The translations under genes were made by a program, and so were the position numbers. The notes beneath the pieces are model-generated. The model saw only the letters and a program-made list of their open reading frames with translations. It was not told where the DNA came from and searched no databases. Source: Acholeplasmataceae bacterium (GTDB lineage: Bacteria > Bacillota_I > Bacilli_A > Acholeplasmatales > Acholeplasmataceae). Taken from it: 35,919 nt of DNA. The stretch is from positions 1-35,919 of the forward strand of contig JAAYXR010000077.1 in assembly GCA_012515785.1 (NCBI GenBank), read 5' to 3'. Positions within the stretch are counted from its first letter, which is position 1; each line of letters begins with the position of its first letter. Positions 26,643 through 35,919 of the stretch are shown in pieces.

Positions 26643-29600
26643 ATGATTATTAAAAACAAATTAAATGTTTATTCAATTGGTAATGAATTAAAAATTGATG
26701 TTTTACCCTCGGGTGATATCTATAAAATTTATTATAAAGATCAGATGATTAATCAATTAAGAGGAAACTTAATTGATGGAATGACATCTAATATTTATTT
26801 AAGAAACACCAAAACTAAAGAATTTGCGCCATTACTTGGTTTAAAGAGTAATACTTTAAAGACGACTTTATTAGATAATCAAATCCTTTATGAAGGAACC
26901 GCCTTAAACGTCAAATATGAAGTATTATTATCAGTTAAAGATTTTGTTTATACTTATCAAGTGAGCTTATCAGGTCATGGTAAGTATGAATTATATTTTA
27001 CTCAAGATATTGGTTTAAATAGCCAAGGGGCTATTTTAAACAATGAAGCATATAATGCGCAATATGTTGACCATCGTATATTTAATACTGAAAAAGGATT
27101 TGTTACTTTATCAAGACAAAACCAAGGTCAAAATGATTTATTACAAATCGGCTCTAATTATGAAATTAGTAGTTATTCTACTGATATGTTGCAGTTTTAC
27201 GGTTTGCAATATAAAAAAGATAAAGTTATTTTAGGTTTAACTAAAGATGAATTGGAAAATCGCAACTTACAATATGAAATGCCATTAATCGCTTTAAAAA
27301 CTAAAGAGTTTGATTTAAAGAAAACAGTCATTTCTTTTTATGGGAAGTATGTTCCAAATCATGAAGTGATTTTAGATAAACCATTTGATCATGAAGTTAA
27401 ATATATTGAAAAAAATAAAGAAATAAAAGAATTAAAATTTATTAAACCATTAATTGGTAGTCAAATTAATGGTAAAAGAGTTAAACATCCATCGCAAAAT
27501 CGAGAGTTTGTTGAATATAACGAAAGAAAAGAAGTTATTGCCTTCTTTGATAACAACAAACACGTGGTGATGAAAGAAAAAGAACTAGAAACTCAAAGAA
27601 CCCATGGTCATTTAATGATCTCAGGTGATTTATTACATGCTGGAACAACAATGGCAGTAACTAACTTTATGAACGGAGTGTTTGCTAGTAGAATTGTTGT
27701 CGGAAATACTAATTTCCATCGGTTAAATGGTGATCTAAGAAATCAACTATATGCTGAATCAATTTCCGGATTAAGAATATATCTTAAATGTGAAAATAAG
27801 TGGCATAGACTAGGAATTCCTAGTTACTATGAAATGTCTTTAAGTAAAACCACCTGGGTTTATGCACTTGAAGATGATACCATTGAAATAGATTATTATG
27901 TGGCATTAGATAAAAATTGCCAACAATTAGTATTTAAATCTAGAAATAAGATTAAATACGATATTTTGTTTACTAATCAGTTATTACTTGGTAATAATGA
28001 ATATGAATCAAAAATACAATTAAATATTAATAATGATGAGACAATCATTAAATTTAATGATAATCCATTAGTGAATGATAACTACCCAAATTTAAAATAT
28101 AAAATTTCATCAAAAAATGTTAAATATACTACTGATAAAGTATTTTTTGGTGAAGAAATGGGACACGGCTTAATGGTTATGGAATATGAAAAACAAGATA
28201 AAGTCGTTATTAATATTGAAGGGACATTAGATGAATTTATAAGTCAAAAAATAGATTTTGAAAAAGAATATTTAAAATATGAAAATTTCATCAAAGATTT
28301 AATCTCAATTGAAATTAAAAACGATAATGAAATATCAAATAAGTTTAATAAGACTTTGTATTGGTTTACTCATAACGCGTTAGTTCACTATTCTAGCCCT
28401 CATGGTTTAGAACAAACCGGAGGTGCAGCATGGGGGACAAGAGATGTGATGCAAGGACCATTCGAGTTATTTTTAGCATATAAAAAATATGATATCGCCA
28501 GAGAAATCTTACTTAAAGTTTACTCGCGCCAATTTATTGAAAATTATGATTGGCCGCAATGGTTTATGTTTGATAAATATTATTATATTCAAGCCCATGA
28601 TTCACATGGTGATATTATTGTTTGGCCATTAAAAGCGTTAGCTGATTATTTGCTGATTACTAATGATTATGACATTTTAAGTGAAGAAGTTACATACTTC
28701 TCAAAAGATAAAAACGTCTTTACAAAGCCAGATACCATTTTAAATCATGTTAAAAATCAAATTAAGGCAATTGTTGATAGTTGTATACCTAAAACATCAC
28801 TTCCTAAGTATGGTGGTGGTGATTGGAATGATACTTTGCAACCAAAAAATAAAATGTTAACTGAAAAAATGGTTTCAACTTGGACCGTAAGTTTAATCTA
28901 TCAAGCGTTTAATAATTTTAGTAAGTGTGTCAGTAAAATTGATCAAGACTTGTCTAATTTGATTAACGAATTTTTAACTAATCTTAAGCGTGATTATGAA
29001 AAGTATATTATGATTGATAATAAACCAGCCGGTTTTATTATCTTTGAAGATGATAAGCCAAGACCACTACTTCATCCAAATGATGATAAAACTAAAATCT
29101 CATATCGACTCTTATCATATCAAAGGCCAATTATTGCCGAGTTAATCAACGATGAACAAGCCGAACTTAACCATGAGCTAATGTTAAGACATTTAAGATT
29201 TCCAGATGGAATGCGATTGATGGATACGCCAGTTACTTATAGAGGCGGTCAAAAGACTTTATTCCAAAGAGCGGAAACGGCATCTAACTTTGGCCGTGAA
29301 GTTGGAATCTTATATGTTCACGCCCATATTAGACATTTGGAATCACTAGCTAAATTAGGTAAGAGTGATGATTTATTATATGAATTCCAACAAATAAATC
29401 CAATTGGAATTAATAAGTTTGTTAAGATTTCTAATTTAAGACAATCAAATGTTTACTTTACCTCAAGTGATGCTAATTTCTATGATCGATATGAAGCGCA
29501 AGAAAACTTTAAAGAATTAAGAGACGGAAAAGTAAAAGCTAAAGCTGGATGGAGATTATATTCAAGTGGACCTGGTATTTATATTAATCAATTAGTGTCA

Positions 29601-29861
29601 AATTACTTTGGAATTAGACAATTAAATAATAAACTATATTTAGATCCAACTCATAATTTGGATCAATTAGAAATTGAGTTTAAATATAAAGGTAAAGCTA
29701 TTTTAGTTAAATATTTCTTTAATCAAGATAGTGATTCTTTAGTAATTAATGGTAATAAGGTAAATATCAAAAGAACTAACGAGTTTTACCGAAAAGGTGG
29801 ATATTTAATTAATGATGAATTATTAAATGAGAATAATGTATTGGAACTACATTATAAATAA
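26643..29861 (+). CDS. GH94 phosphorylase, probable 1,2-beta-oligoglucan phosphorylase (SOGP-type)
   Basis: 1072 aa, without signal peptide; HYSSPHGLEQTGGAAWGTRDVMQGP, DSHGDIIVWPLKALADYL, YGGGDWNDTLQP (GH94 catalytic-Asp region), MDTPVTYRGGQKTLFQRAETASNFGREVGILYVHAHIRH. Confidence 0.85.
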   Translation: MIIKNKLNVYSIGNELKIDVLPSGDIYKIYYKDQMINQLRGNLIDGMTSNIYLRNTKTKEFAPLLGLKSNTLKTTLLDNQILYEGTALNVKYEVLLSVKDFVYTYQVSLSGHGKYELYFTQDIGLNSQGAILNNEAYNAQYVDHRIFNTEKGFVTLSRQNQGQNDLLQIGSNYEISSYSTDMLQFYGLQYKKDKVILGLTKDELENRNLQYEMPLIALKTKEFDLKKTVISFYGKYVPNHEVILDKPFDHEVKYIEKNKEIKELKFIKPLIGSQINGKRVKHPSQNREFVEYNERKEVIAFFDNNKHVVMKEKELETQRTHGHLMISGDLLHAGTTMAVTNFMNGVFASRIVVGNTNFHRLNGDLRNQLYAESISGLRIYLKCENKWHRLGIPSYYEMSLSKTTWVYALEDDTIEIDYYVALDKNCQQLVFKSRNKIKYDILFTNQLLLGNNEYESKIQLNINNDETIIKFNDNPLVNDNYPNLKYKISSKNVKYTTDKVFFGEEMGHGLMVMEYEKQDKVVINIEGTLDEFISQKIDFEKEYLKYENFIKDLISIEIKNDNEISNKFNKTLYWFTHNALVHYSSPHGLEQTGGAAWGTRDVMQGPFELFLAYKKYDIAREILLKVYSRQFIENYDWPQWFMFDKYYYIQAHDSHGDIIVWPLKALADYLLITNDYDILSEEVTYFSKDKNVFTKPDTILNHVKNQIKAIVDSCIPKTSLPKYGGGDWNDTLQPKNKMLTEKMVSTWTVSLIYQAFNNFSKCVSKIDQDLSNLINEFLTNLKRDYEKYIMIDNKPAGFIIFEDDKPRPLLHPNDDKTKISYRLLSYQRPIIAELINDEQAELNHELMLRHLRFPDGMRLMDTPVTYRGGQKTLFQRAETASNFGREVGILYVHAHIRHLESLAKLGKSDDLLYEFQQINPIGINKFVKISNLRQSNVYFTSSDANFYDRYEAQENFKELRDGKVKAKAGWRLYSSGPGIYINQLVSNYFGIRQLNNKLYLDPTHNLDQLEIEFKYKGKAILVKYFFNQDSDSLVINGNKVNIKRTNEFYRKGGYLINDELLNENNVLELHYK

Positions 29862-29875
29862 AAAAGGTAATAAAT

Positions 29876-30577
29876 ATGGAAACTGTAAAATATAACGAAA
29901 GTTTAGAATTAGATGAATATATTGTTGGTAGTGATACTTGTTTAATTTATTTTCATGGTGGCGGATTAGAAGCGGGATCAAAAAAAGAATTTAATAAGTT
30001 AGCTTTAGTTTTAAATGAAAACGGAATTGATTGTTACTTGCCTAATTACCGCTTATATCCAAATGCGAAATATCCGGACTTTATTTTAGATGCGGCAGAA
30101 GCGGTAGCTTATGCATTAAATAAAAGAAAATATAAAAAAGTAGTTATTGGTGGAACTTCAGCTGGTTCTTATTTAGCGATGATGTTATATTTTGATAAAA
30201 GATATTTAGCAAAATATAATATTAACTCTGAAAAGATTAATGGTTATGTCTTTGATGCTGGTCAACCAACAGTTCATTTTAACGTATTAAGAGAGTACGG
30301 AATGAATCATAAGCGAATTATTGTTGATGAAAGAGCACCAATGTATTATTTAAATGAAAAAGTTGATTCTGATGTTGAATTTTTAGTTTTCTATGCTGAA
30401 TTTGATTTAAATACGAGAAGAGAAGAAATTGAACTTTTAAAACATTTAATGATTAATTATGGATATAAAAAGGAAAACTTAAACTTTCATTACATGGTAA
30501 ATAATAGACATTGTGAGTATACTCCAACCGATTTCTTTAATGAAACAGTTTTAGAGTTTATTAAAAAGTTAAGGTGA
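29876..30577 (+). CDS. Alpha/beta-hydrolase (HSL/esterase-like), candidate carbohydrate esterase
   Basis: YFHGGGLEAGSKKEF oxyanion motif; GGTSAGSYLAMML nucleophile elbow; NNRHCEY near C-terminus. Confidence 0.85.
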   Translation: METVKYNESLELDEYIVGSDTCLIYFHGGGLEAGSKKEFNKLALVLNENGIDCYLPNYRLYPNAKYPDFILDAAEAVAYALNKRKYKKVVIGGTSAGSYLAMMLYFDKRYLAKYNINSEKINGYVFDAGQPTVHFNVLREYGMNHKRIIVDERAPMYYLNEKVDSDVEFLVFYAEFDLNTRREEIELLKHLMINYGYKKENLNFHYMVNNRHCEYTPTDFFNETVLEFIKKLR

Positions 30578-30583
30578 TTAACT

Positions 30584-32629
30584 ATGATTAAGGAAATACT
30601 TGAAAAGTTAACGTTAGAGGAAAAGTTAGGACAATTAACGATGATTCCTCCTTTTTTCTTTATTAAGGACTTGAAAAAAGAAGTATTTGGAGCTTTAACT
30701 AGTTTAAAACTAGATGAAGAAGGGGTTTTTAAAACAGGATCGGTATTAGGAATCCAAAGCCATGAAGAAATGAACGTAGTTCAAAAGAAATATTTAGAAA
30801 AGTCAAGACATCAAATTCCGCTTATTTTTATGGGAGACGTTATTCATGGTGCGGTAACGATTATGCCAACTCCATTAGCTCAAGCTTCATCATTTAATCC
30901 CAAGTTAGTTAATAAAGGTGCCGTTGCTTCAGCAAGTGAAGCGTTAAAAAAAGGACTTCAAGTAACTTTTTCACCAATGTGTGATTTATCACGTGATCCA
31001 AGATGGGGCCGTGTCGTTGAGTCTTATGGTGAAGATCCTTATTTAAATTATGTAATGGCCAAAGAAACAGTTAAAGGGTATAAAAGTGAAGGGTTGCTTT
31101 CGTGTGTGAAACACTTTGCGGCATACGGCCTTTCAGAAGCGGGGCAAGATTATAATACAGTTGATTTATCAAGATTAAATTTATTTGAATATTATTTAGC
31201 GGGATATCGCGGCGCGATTGAAGGCGGTGCCGATATGGCAATGACATCATTTAATACTTTTGAATATATTCCTGCCACAACTAATAAATATTTACTGCGT
31301 GATGTGTTAAGAAAAGAATTGAAATTTAAAGGAGTTACTATCTCTGATTATGATTCCCTACTTCAAACAATATATCACCGGACATCATCATGTGATTGCG
31401 ATGCCGCGATTAAAGGAATCAAAGCGGGATTAGATATTGAAATGGCAACTAGTTCATATATGAGATGTTTAAAAGAAGCGGCCGAAAAAGATCCGAAACT
31501 TTTAAAATTAATTGACGAAGCAGTCTTAAGAGTTTTAAAGTTAAAAGAAAAGGCGAAACTTTTTGATGATCCATATCGGACTAGACATTTATCAATTGAT
31601 TCAAGTCGTGCGATGGATGCGGCATATAATTTAGCTAAAGAATCAATTGTCTTGTTAAAGAATAAATCTTTACCTATAAAAAGACGAACTAAAGTATCAT
31701 TACTAGGAAAATACGCGACAGAAAAACATGTTTTGGGACCTTGGAGTTGGCATGGCGATCCAAAAGATACTGATGAGTTAGCAGAACATATTAATGCTGG
31801 TTATCTTAATAGTTCTGAGTATTTTGATGACTATGATATTGAAAGTATTGAAAAAACTGATCATATTATTTTAGCGATTGGCGAGCTATATCATGAGTCT
31901 GGAGAAGCGCATAGTAAGGCTGATGTCAACTTATCTAATCATTATATAGAATTATTAGAAGATTTAAGAAAATTAAAGATTCCAATTACGGTTATCTTGT
32001 ATACAGGTCGTCCTCAAATTTTAACTAAAGCTCTACCATTAATTGACAATTTATTAGTTCATTTTCATCTTGGTACAACCACCTCTAAAGTGGTAGCTGA
32101 TACTATTTACGGAATTAATAATCCAAGTGCGCGTCTACCAATGACATTCCCAAGACATCAAGGACAAATTCCAATCTATTATAATCGTCTTTCTACGGGG
32201 CGACCATATTCTAAAACTAATCCTTACACTTTAAAATATTTGGATGTCCAAAACGAACCACTATTTGAATTTGGTTATGGGTTGAGTTATTCTAATTTTG
32301 TTTATTCAAATTTAGAATTATCAAATAATCAAGGTGATCTTAAATCACTACCTTCGGTTAAAGTAACCGTAACTAATGATAGTAATATTTCTGGTAAAAC
32401 TAGCGTTCTTTTATATATTAGAGATGAGTTTGCGTCAATCGCAAGACCAGTTAAAGAGTTAAAACAATTTAAAAAAATCTCACTTAAACCACATGAGTCT
32501 AAAGTAGTAGAGTTTAAACTAACAAAAGATGATTTATCATTTTATAACCAAAATTTAAAAAAGATTGTCGAGCCCGGAGACTTTACAATCTTAATTGAAA
32601 ATTTAGCAACGAAATTTACTTTAAATTAA
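30584..32629 (+). CDS. GH3 beta-glucosidase, cytoplasmic
   Basis: LTLEEKLGQLTMIP, FSPMCDLSRDPRWGRVVESYGEDPYL, CVKHFAAYG, GVTISDYDSL nucleophile region, C-terminal FnIII-like domain. Confidence 0.95.
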   Translation: MIKEILEKLTLEEKLGQLTMIPPFFFIKDLKKEVFGALTSLKLDEEGVFKTGSVLGIQSHEEMNVVQKKYLEKSRHQIPLIFMGDVIHGAVTIMPTPLAQASSFNPKLVNKGAVASASEALKKGLQVTFSPMCDLSRDPRWGRVVESYGEDPYLNYVMAKETVKGYKSEGLLSCVKHFAAYGLSEAGQDYNTVDLSRLNLFEYYLAGYRGAIEGGADMAMTSFNTFEYIPATTNKYLLRDVLRKELKFKGVTISDYDSLLQTIYHRTSSCDCDAAIKGIKAGLDIEMATSSYMRCLKEAAEKDPKLLKLIDEAVLRVLKLKEKAKLFDDPYRTRHLSIDSSRAMDAAYNLAKESIVLLKNKSLPIKRRTKVSLLGKYATEKHVLGPWSWHGDPKDTDELAEHINAGYLNSSEYFDDYDIESIEKTDHIILAIGELYHESGEAHSKADVNLSNHYIELLEDLRKLKIPITVILYTGRPQILTKALPLIDNLLVHFHLGTTTSKVVADTIYGINNPSARLPMTFPRHQGQIPIYYNRLSTGRPYSKTNPYTLKYLDVQNEPLFEFGYGLSYSNFVYSNLELSNNQGDLKSLPSVKVTVTNDSNISGKTSVLLYIRDEFASIARPVKELKQFKKISLKPHESKVVEFKLTKDDLSFYNQNLKKIVEPGDFTILIENLATKFTLN

Positions 32630-32944
32630 ATCAATTCCAGTAATGTTTAATACTTCAAGAGGAATGTTGTTGATATAGATTAAGCGTTTAAGGTGATTAA
32701 TTTTAGTGACATATCCATATAAAGTATTAAAATATCCTTGGTTGTAATAAGTAACGATAATTTGGCGGTTCAAATGAATCGCCTCTTTTAATTTTAAGTC
32801 CATATAATAAAGGTCTTCATCTGACATAATCGGTTTATTACTTTTATTTAGTTTGTATTTTAAGTTTAAATATAAATCATTAAAATCAGCAAGTCCATCA
32901 AATGGTGCCCATTTAATGATTCCACGATCTTGATAACTACTCAT
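32621..32944 (-). CDS. YolD-like protein
   Basis: Short protein MSSYQDRGIIKWAPFDGLADF...; ATG at 32944 preceded by GGAGG; coupled to the Y-family polymerase gene. Confidence 0.8.
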   Translation of the reverse strand: MSSYQDRGIIKWAPFDGLADFNDLYLNLKYKLNKSNKPIMSDEDLYYMDLKLKEAIHLNRQIIVTYYNQGYFNTLYGYVTKINHLKRLIYINNIPLEVLNITGIDLI

Positions 32945-34214
32945 GATGACCTCCAATAAATTTATTTCTTTCCTTAATTGTTGAAGCTTCAGTTAAAGAA
33001 GAAAGCCGGTTAACTGAGTTTTTTCCAAAATGAAGTTTTAATTCGTCTAAAGCGTGTAGTAATCTTTCTTCTCGTTCAATTTTTTCATAATCTTCAAATA
33101 AAGATAACTGGTGAACCGAACTAATTTCACATAAACTAGATATGGAAACACTAACGGCACGAATTGCACTTTCTCCGTCATAATGATCATTGAAAATTGA
33201 AAGGGCTAGTTTGAAGATATCGGAAAAAGAAGAACTTGGATTTTCTAGTTGACGTTGGCGGCTAAAACCGCCGCCAACATCTTTAGAATATCTAATGCCA
33301 AGAGTTAATGTTTTACCTTCTTTTTTGGCTAGTCTTAATCTTCTAGTGAGTTCGTCAATCATTTCCAAAATAATCGTATATATTTCAGGCACATAATAAT
33401 CTTCAAATAACACTTGAGAGTTGCCAAAACTTTTACTTTTAGACCTTAATTTATATTTATCTTGAACTAAGCTTGAATCAATTCCGTTAGCGTGATAATA
33501 TAACTCTTCACCAATTACGCCAAAACGTCTTTTTAACTCATTTACATTATAATTGGCTAAATCACCAACGGTATAGATTCCCATAATATTAAAGTGATGT
33601 TCCATCCTCCGCCCAATCCCCCACATCTTTGATAGTGGAGTAACGGGCCAAAGTTTTTCTTTAAAATTATCATAAGTCCATTTAGCGGGTTTTCCTTTTA
33701 AATGTTTTCCTTCAATATCTAAAGCTAGTTTGGCTAATAACATATTCGGACCAATCCCGCAACTAACAGGGAGTTTTAATTCGGTGTTAATTTTATTAAT
33801 AATCATTTCTGCAAGTTCAACATCACTAACTTTGTAGTAATTTAAGTAGTTGGTTACATCTAAAAAAGCCTCATCAATCGAATAGACATATAAATCTTCA
33901 TCGGCAATAAAACTAAGGTATATTTCAATTAATTTCATTGTATATTCAAGATAAGTTTTCATGCGCGGACGCGCATATATTATTTTATCCTTTAAATGTT
34001 CTGGCAATTCAAAGATACGTCCCCTACTTTTGGCCCCTAATAATTTTAAATAAGGGGTAGTTGCAAGGCAAATTGATCCGTCGCCTCTTGATTTATCAGC
34101 AACAACTAGCATTGTTTCAAAGGGATCAAGTCCTCTTAGGGCACACTCAACAGAGGCATAGAAACTTTTTAAATCAATACAAATAATATTTCGGTGAATT
34201 TGATATTTTTCCAT
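32937..34214 (-). CDS. Y-family DNA polymerase, UvrX/DinB-type (UV-damage repair)
   Basis: IICIDLKSFYASVECALRGLDPFETMLVVAD, YSIDEAFLDVTNYL, SCGIGPNMLLAKLALD, PLSKMWGIGRRMEHHFNIMGIYTVGDLA; ATG at 34214 with GGAGG upstream. Confidence 0.95.
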   Translation of the reverse strand: MEKYQIHRNIICIDLKSFYASVECALRGLDPFETMLVVADKSRGDGSICLATTPYLKLLGAKSRGRIFELPEHLKDKIIYARPRMKTYLEYTMKLIEIYLSFIADEDLYVYSIDEAFLDVTNYLNYYKVSDVELAEMIINKINTELKLPVSCGIGPNMLLAKLALDIEGKHLKGKPAKWTYDNFKEKLWPVTPLSKMWGIGRRMEHHFNIMGIYTVGDLANYNVNELKRRFGVIGEELYYHANGIDSSLVQDKYKLRSKSKSFGNSQVLFEDYYVPEIYTIILEMIDELTRRLRLAKKEGKTLTLGIRYSKDVGGGFSRQRQLENPSSSFSDIFKLALSIFNDHYDGESAIRAVSVSISSLCEISSVHQLSLFEDYEKIEREERLLHALDELKLHFGKNSVNRLSSLTEASTIKERNKFIGGHHE

Positions 34215-34343
34215 TTTCTTACCTCCGTGTGTGATGTAATTTAACATATTAAAAGTGATAATACAATGAAAGAGATATTGAAAAAAATTTAATTAGATAC
34301 AATATAAATATTGTATGTTTAAGTTTATAATATAATACAATTG

Positions 34344-34372
34344 TTGAACTACAAAAACATAGGTTGTATAAT
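34344..34372 (+). promoter_or_regulatory. Putative promoter TTGAAC-17 nt-TATAAT
   Basis: Near-consensus elements about 70 nt upstream of the 34445 ORF. Confidence 0.55.
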
Positions 34373-34444
34373 TAAATAGATGGGATTTGATGAAATGCCA
34401 GAAGTAAAATAGAAGGTTTTAAACAACAAAGGGCGAGAAATAAC

Positions 34445-34915
34445 ATGGAAATGACTAAAAAAGAATTAAGAAAATCGTTTGAATATTTAATTTATCGAAA
34501 AGAACTAATTTTTTGGGGATTGTTTTGTCTGGGAACATTTTTATTATTGTTAACAATAGGAATAAGCATTCAAGTGTTAGAGATTTTAATTTCCAGTATT
34601 CCTATTTTTGTATTGTTTTTTGTCTTTGTCATTTTAAATGGCCGCTTAATGATTAAAATAATAGATGATTGCAAAGATTGGAATTACGGCGAAGCTATTT
34701 TAACTAATCCTAAACCAACATTTAATCGCACAGTATATTTTATAGCTGAAATTACGGCAGATGACGACAAAATTCATAAGATAAGTACTAACCCATTTGC
34801 CATAAGTACGGTTATTGGATTTTTAAGACCATCATTTTCAGATTTTAATAATAAAAAGGCATTAGTTAAATACAATCTTAAAACAAGAGAAGTATTTGTA
34901 TTAGAGTTATTGTAG
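34445..34915 (+). CDS. Hypothetical membrane protein (two predicted TM helices)
   Basis: Hydrophobic LIFWGLFCLGTFLLLLTIGIS and ILISSIPIFVLFFVFVIL. Confidence 0.75.
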   Translation: MEMTKKELRKSFEYLIYRKELIFWGLFCLGTFLLLLTIGISIQVLEILISSIPIFVLFFVFVILNGRLMIKIIDDCKDWNYGEAILTNPKPTFNRTVYFIAEITADDDKIHKISTNPFAISTVIGFLRPSFSDFNNKKALVKYNLKTREVFVLELL

Positions 34916-34924
34916 GGATTAACT

Positions 34925-34954
34925 TTGAAGAAAGCATCAAAAAAATGATATACT
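34925..34954 (+). promoter_or_regulatory. Putative promoter of pta: TTGAAG-18 nt-TATACT
   Basis: -35/-10-like elements followed by GGGGAG Shine-Dalgarno and ATG at 34979. Confidence 0.5.
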
Positions 34955-34978
34955 AATAAAAGATGGGGAGTGATTTTT

Positions 34979-35919
34979 ATGTTTAATGATATGATTAAAA
35001 AACTTAAGGGACAAAACAAAAAAATAGTGTTCACTGAAGGTGAAGATATTAGAGTGTTAACAGCTGCAGCAAGACTAGCAAATGAAGGTGTTTTAATTCC
35101 GATAGTATTAGGAAGAAAAGATGTTATTTCTAAGCTGGCAAAAGAAAATAAACTAAACATTTCAAAATTAGAAATTATTCAAATTGATCAGTTTGAAAAA
35201 ACTGAAGAATTAGTAGAAAGAATGTTTGAGTTAAGAAAAGGTAAAATGACTTTACCAGAAGTTAGACAACTTCTAACTCGTGGTAACTATTTTGGAACGA
35301 TGTTAGTTGAAAGAGGATACGCTCATGGATTACTAGGTGGAGCGACTTATTCAACTGCTGATACAGTAAGACCGGCACTACAAATTATTAAAACTAAACC
35401 TGGATGCAATTTAGTATCAAGTGCGTTTTTAATGAGAAGAGTTAAGGATAACGTAGAAGAAAGATATATTATGGCTGACTGCGCAATTAACTTACATCCA
35501 GATGAAAATCAAGTGGTTGAAATTGCACTTGCAAGTGCTGAGACAGCTAAAATCTTTGATATTGATCCAAAAGTAGTCCTACTTTCTTATTCAAGCTACG
35601 GCTCAGGTAAGGGGGAAGACGTAGAAAAGATGACTAATGCGGCATGCAGATTAAAAGAAATGAATTTACCTTATCCAGTTGATGGTGAATTACAATTTGA
35701 CGCAGCATTTTCAATGGATGTGGCTAAAATTAAGGCCCCTACATCTCAAGTAGCGGGACGTGCTAACGTCTTTATTTTCCCAGATATTAATGCTGGTAAT
35801 ATTGGCTATAAGATTGCTCAAAGATTAGGTGATTTTGAAGCCTTAGGACCAATTTTACAAGGATTAAATGCGCCAATTAATGACTTATCAAGAGGTTGTA
35901 ATACTGAAGAAGTTTACAA
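34979..35919 (+). CDS. pta: Phosphate acetyltransferase, 3' truncated by the window edge
   Basis: MFNDMIKKLKGQNKKIVFTEGEDIRVLTAAARLANEGVLIPIVLGRK ... GLLGGATYSTADTVRPALQIIKTKPG ... ADCAINLHPD ... FPDINAGNIGYKIAQRLG; open to the window end. Confidence 0.94.
   Translation, partial: MFNDMIKKLKGQNKKIVFTEGEDIRVLTAAARLANEGVLIPIVLGRKDVISKLAKENKLNISKLEIIQIDQFEKTEELVERMFELRKGKMTLPEVRQLLTRGNYFGTMLVERGYAHGLLGGATYSTADTVRPALQIIKTKPGCNLVSSAFLMRRVKDNVEERYIMADCAINLHPDENQVVEIALASAETAKIFDIDPKVVLLSYSSYGSGKGEDVEKMTNAACRLKEMNLPYPVDGELQFDAAFSMDVAKIKAPTSQVAGRANVFIFPDINAGNIGYKIAQRLGDFEALGPILQGLNAPINDLSRGCNTEEVY

Noticed and set aside
34380-34412. 10-codon ORF MGFDEMPEVK starting about at the predicted transcription start
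   Set aside because: Too short, no ribosome-binding site; likely chance in a 5' UTR
34774-35160. Minus-strand 128-aa ORF
   Set aside because: Antisense to pta and the 34445 gene, which are both better supported
1-35919. CRISPR arrays, transposases/insertion-sequence ends, prophage genes, rRNA
   Set aside because: No regularly spaced short repeats, no transposase/integrase motifs and no rRNA-like sequence seen

Overview
AT-rich bacterial window using TGA as a stop (tex ends in TGA) and TGG for Trp, so genetic code 11. It looks like a low-GC Firmicute or an Acholeplasma/Izemoplasma-type Mollicute; the taxonomy is a guess. Left flank: tex, a tRNA-Ser(GCU), an Ntn-hydrolase (C45/choloylglycine-hydrolase-like), a hypothetical protein, and an XRE regulator paired with a coiled-coil/repeat protein. 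Centre (about 6.2-32.6 kb): a ~26 kb single-strand glycan-utilisation locus that I interpret as a beta-1,2-glucan (sophoro-oligosaccharide / osmoregulated periplasmic glucan) system. It encodes two solute-binding proteins (one fused to carbohydrate-binding-like domains), two pairs of ABC permeases with no ATPase, an NHL/YIP1 membrane protein, a DUF5696-like protein, a lipoprotein GH144-like enzyme, a 927-aa lipoprotein with tandem glycan-binding-like repeats, a cytoplasmic GH144-like enzyme, a GH13 alpha-glucosidase, a LacI regulator, a ~1070-aa GH94 phosphorylase of 1,2-beta-oligoglucan phosphorylase type, an alpha/beta-hydrolase and a GH3 beta-glucosidase. Two promoters in this locus carry the same pair of different palindromes (GAAAACGTTTTC in the -35/-10 spacer, TCGAAACGTTTCGA downstream of -10) with identical 36-bp centre-to-centre spacing. 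Right flank: a YolD-like/UvrX-type Y-family polymerase pair (minus strand), a small membrane protein, and a 3'-truncated phosphate acetyltransferase gene (pta). All family calls come from reading motifs; no database search was run.
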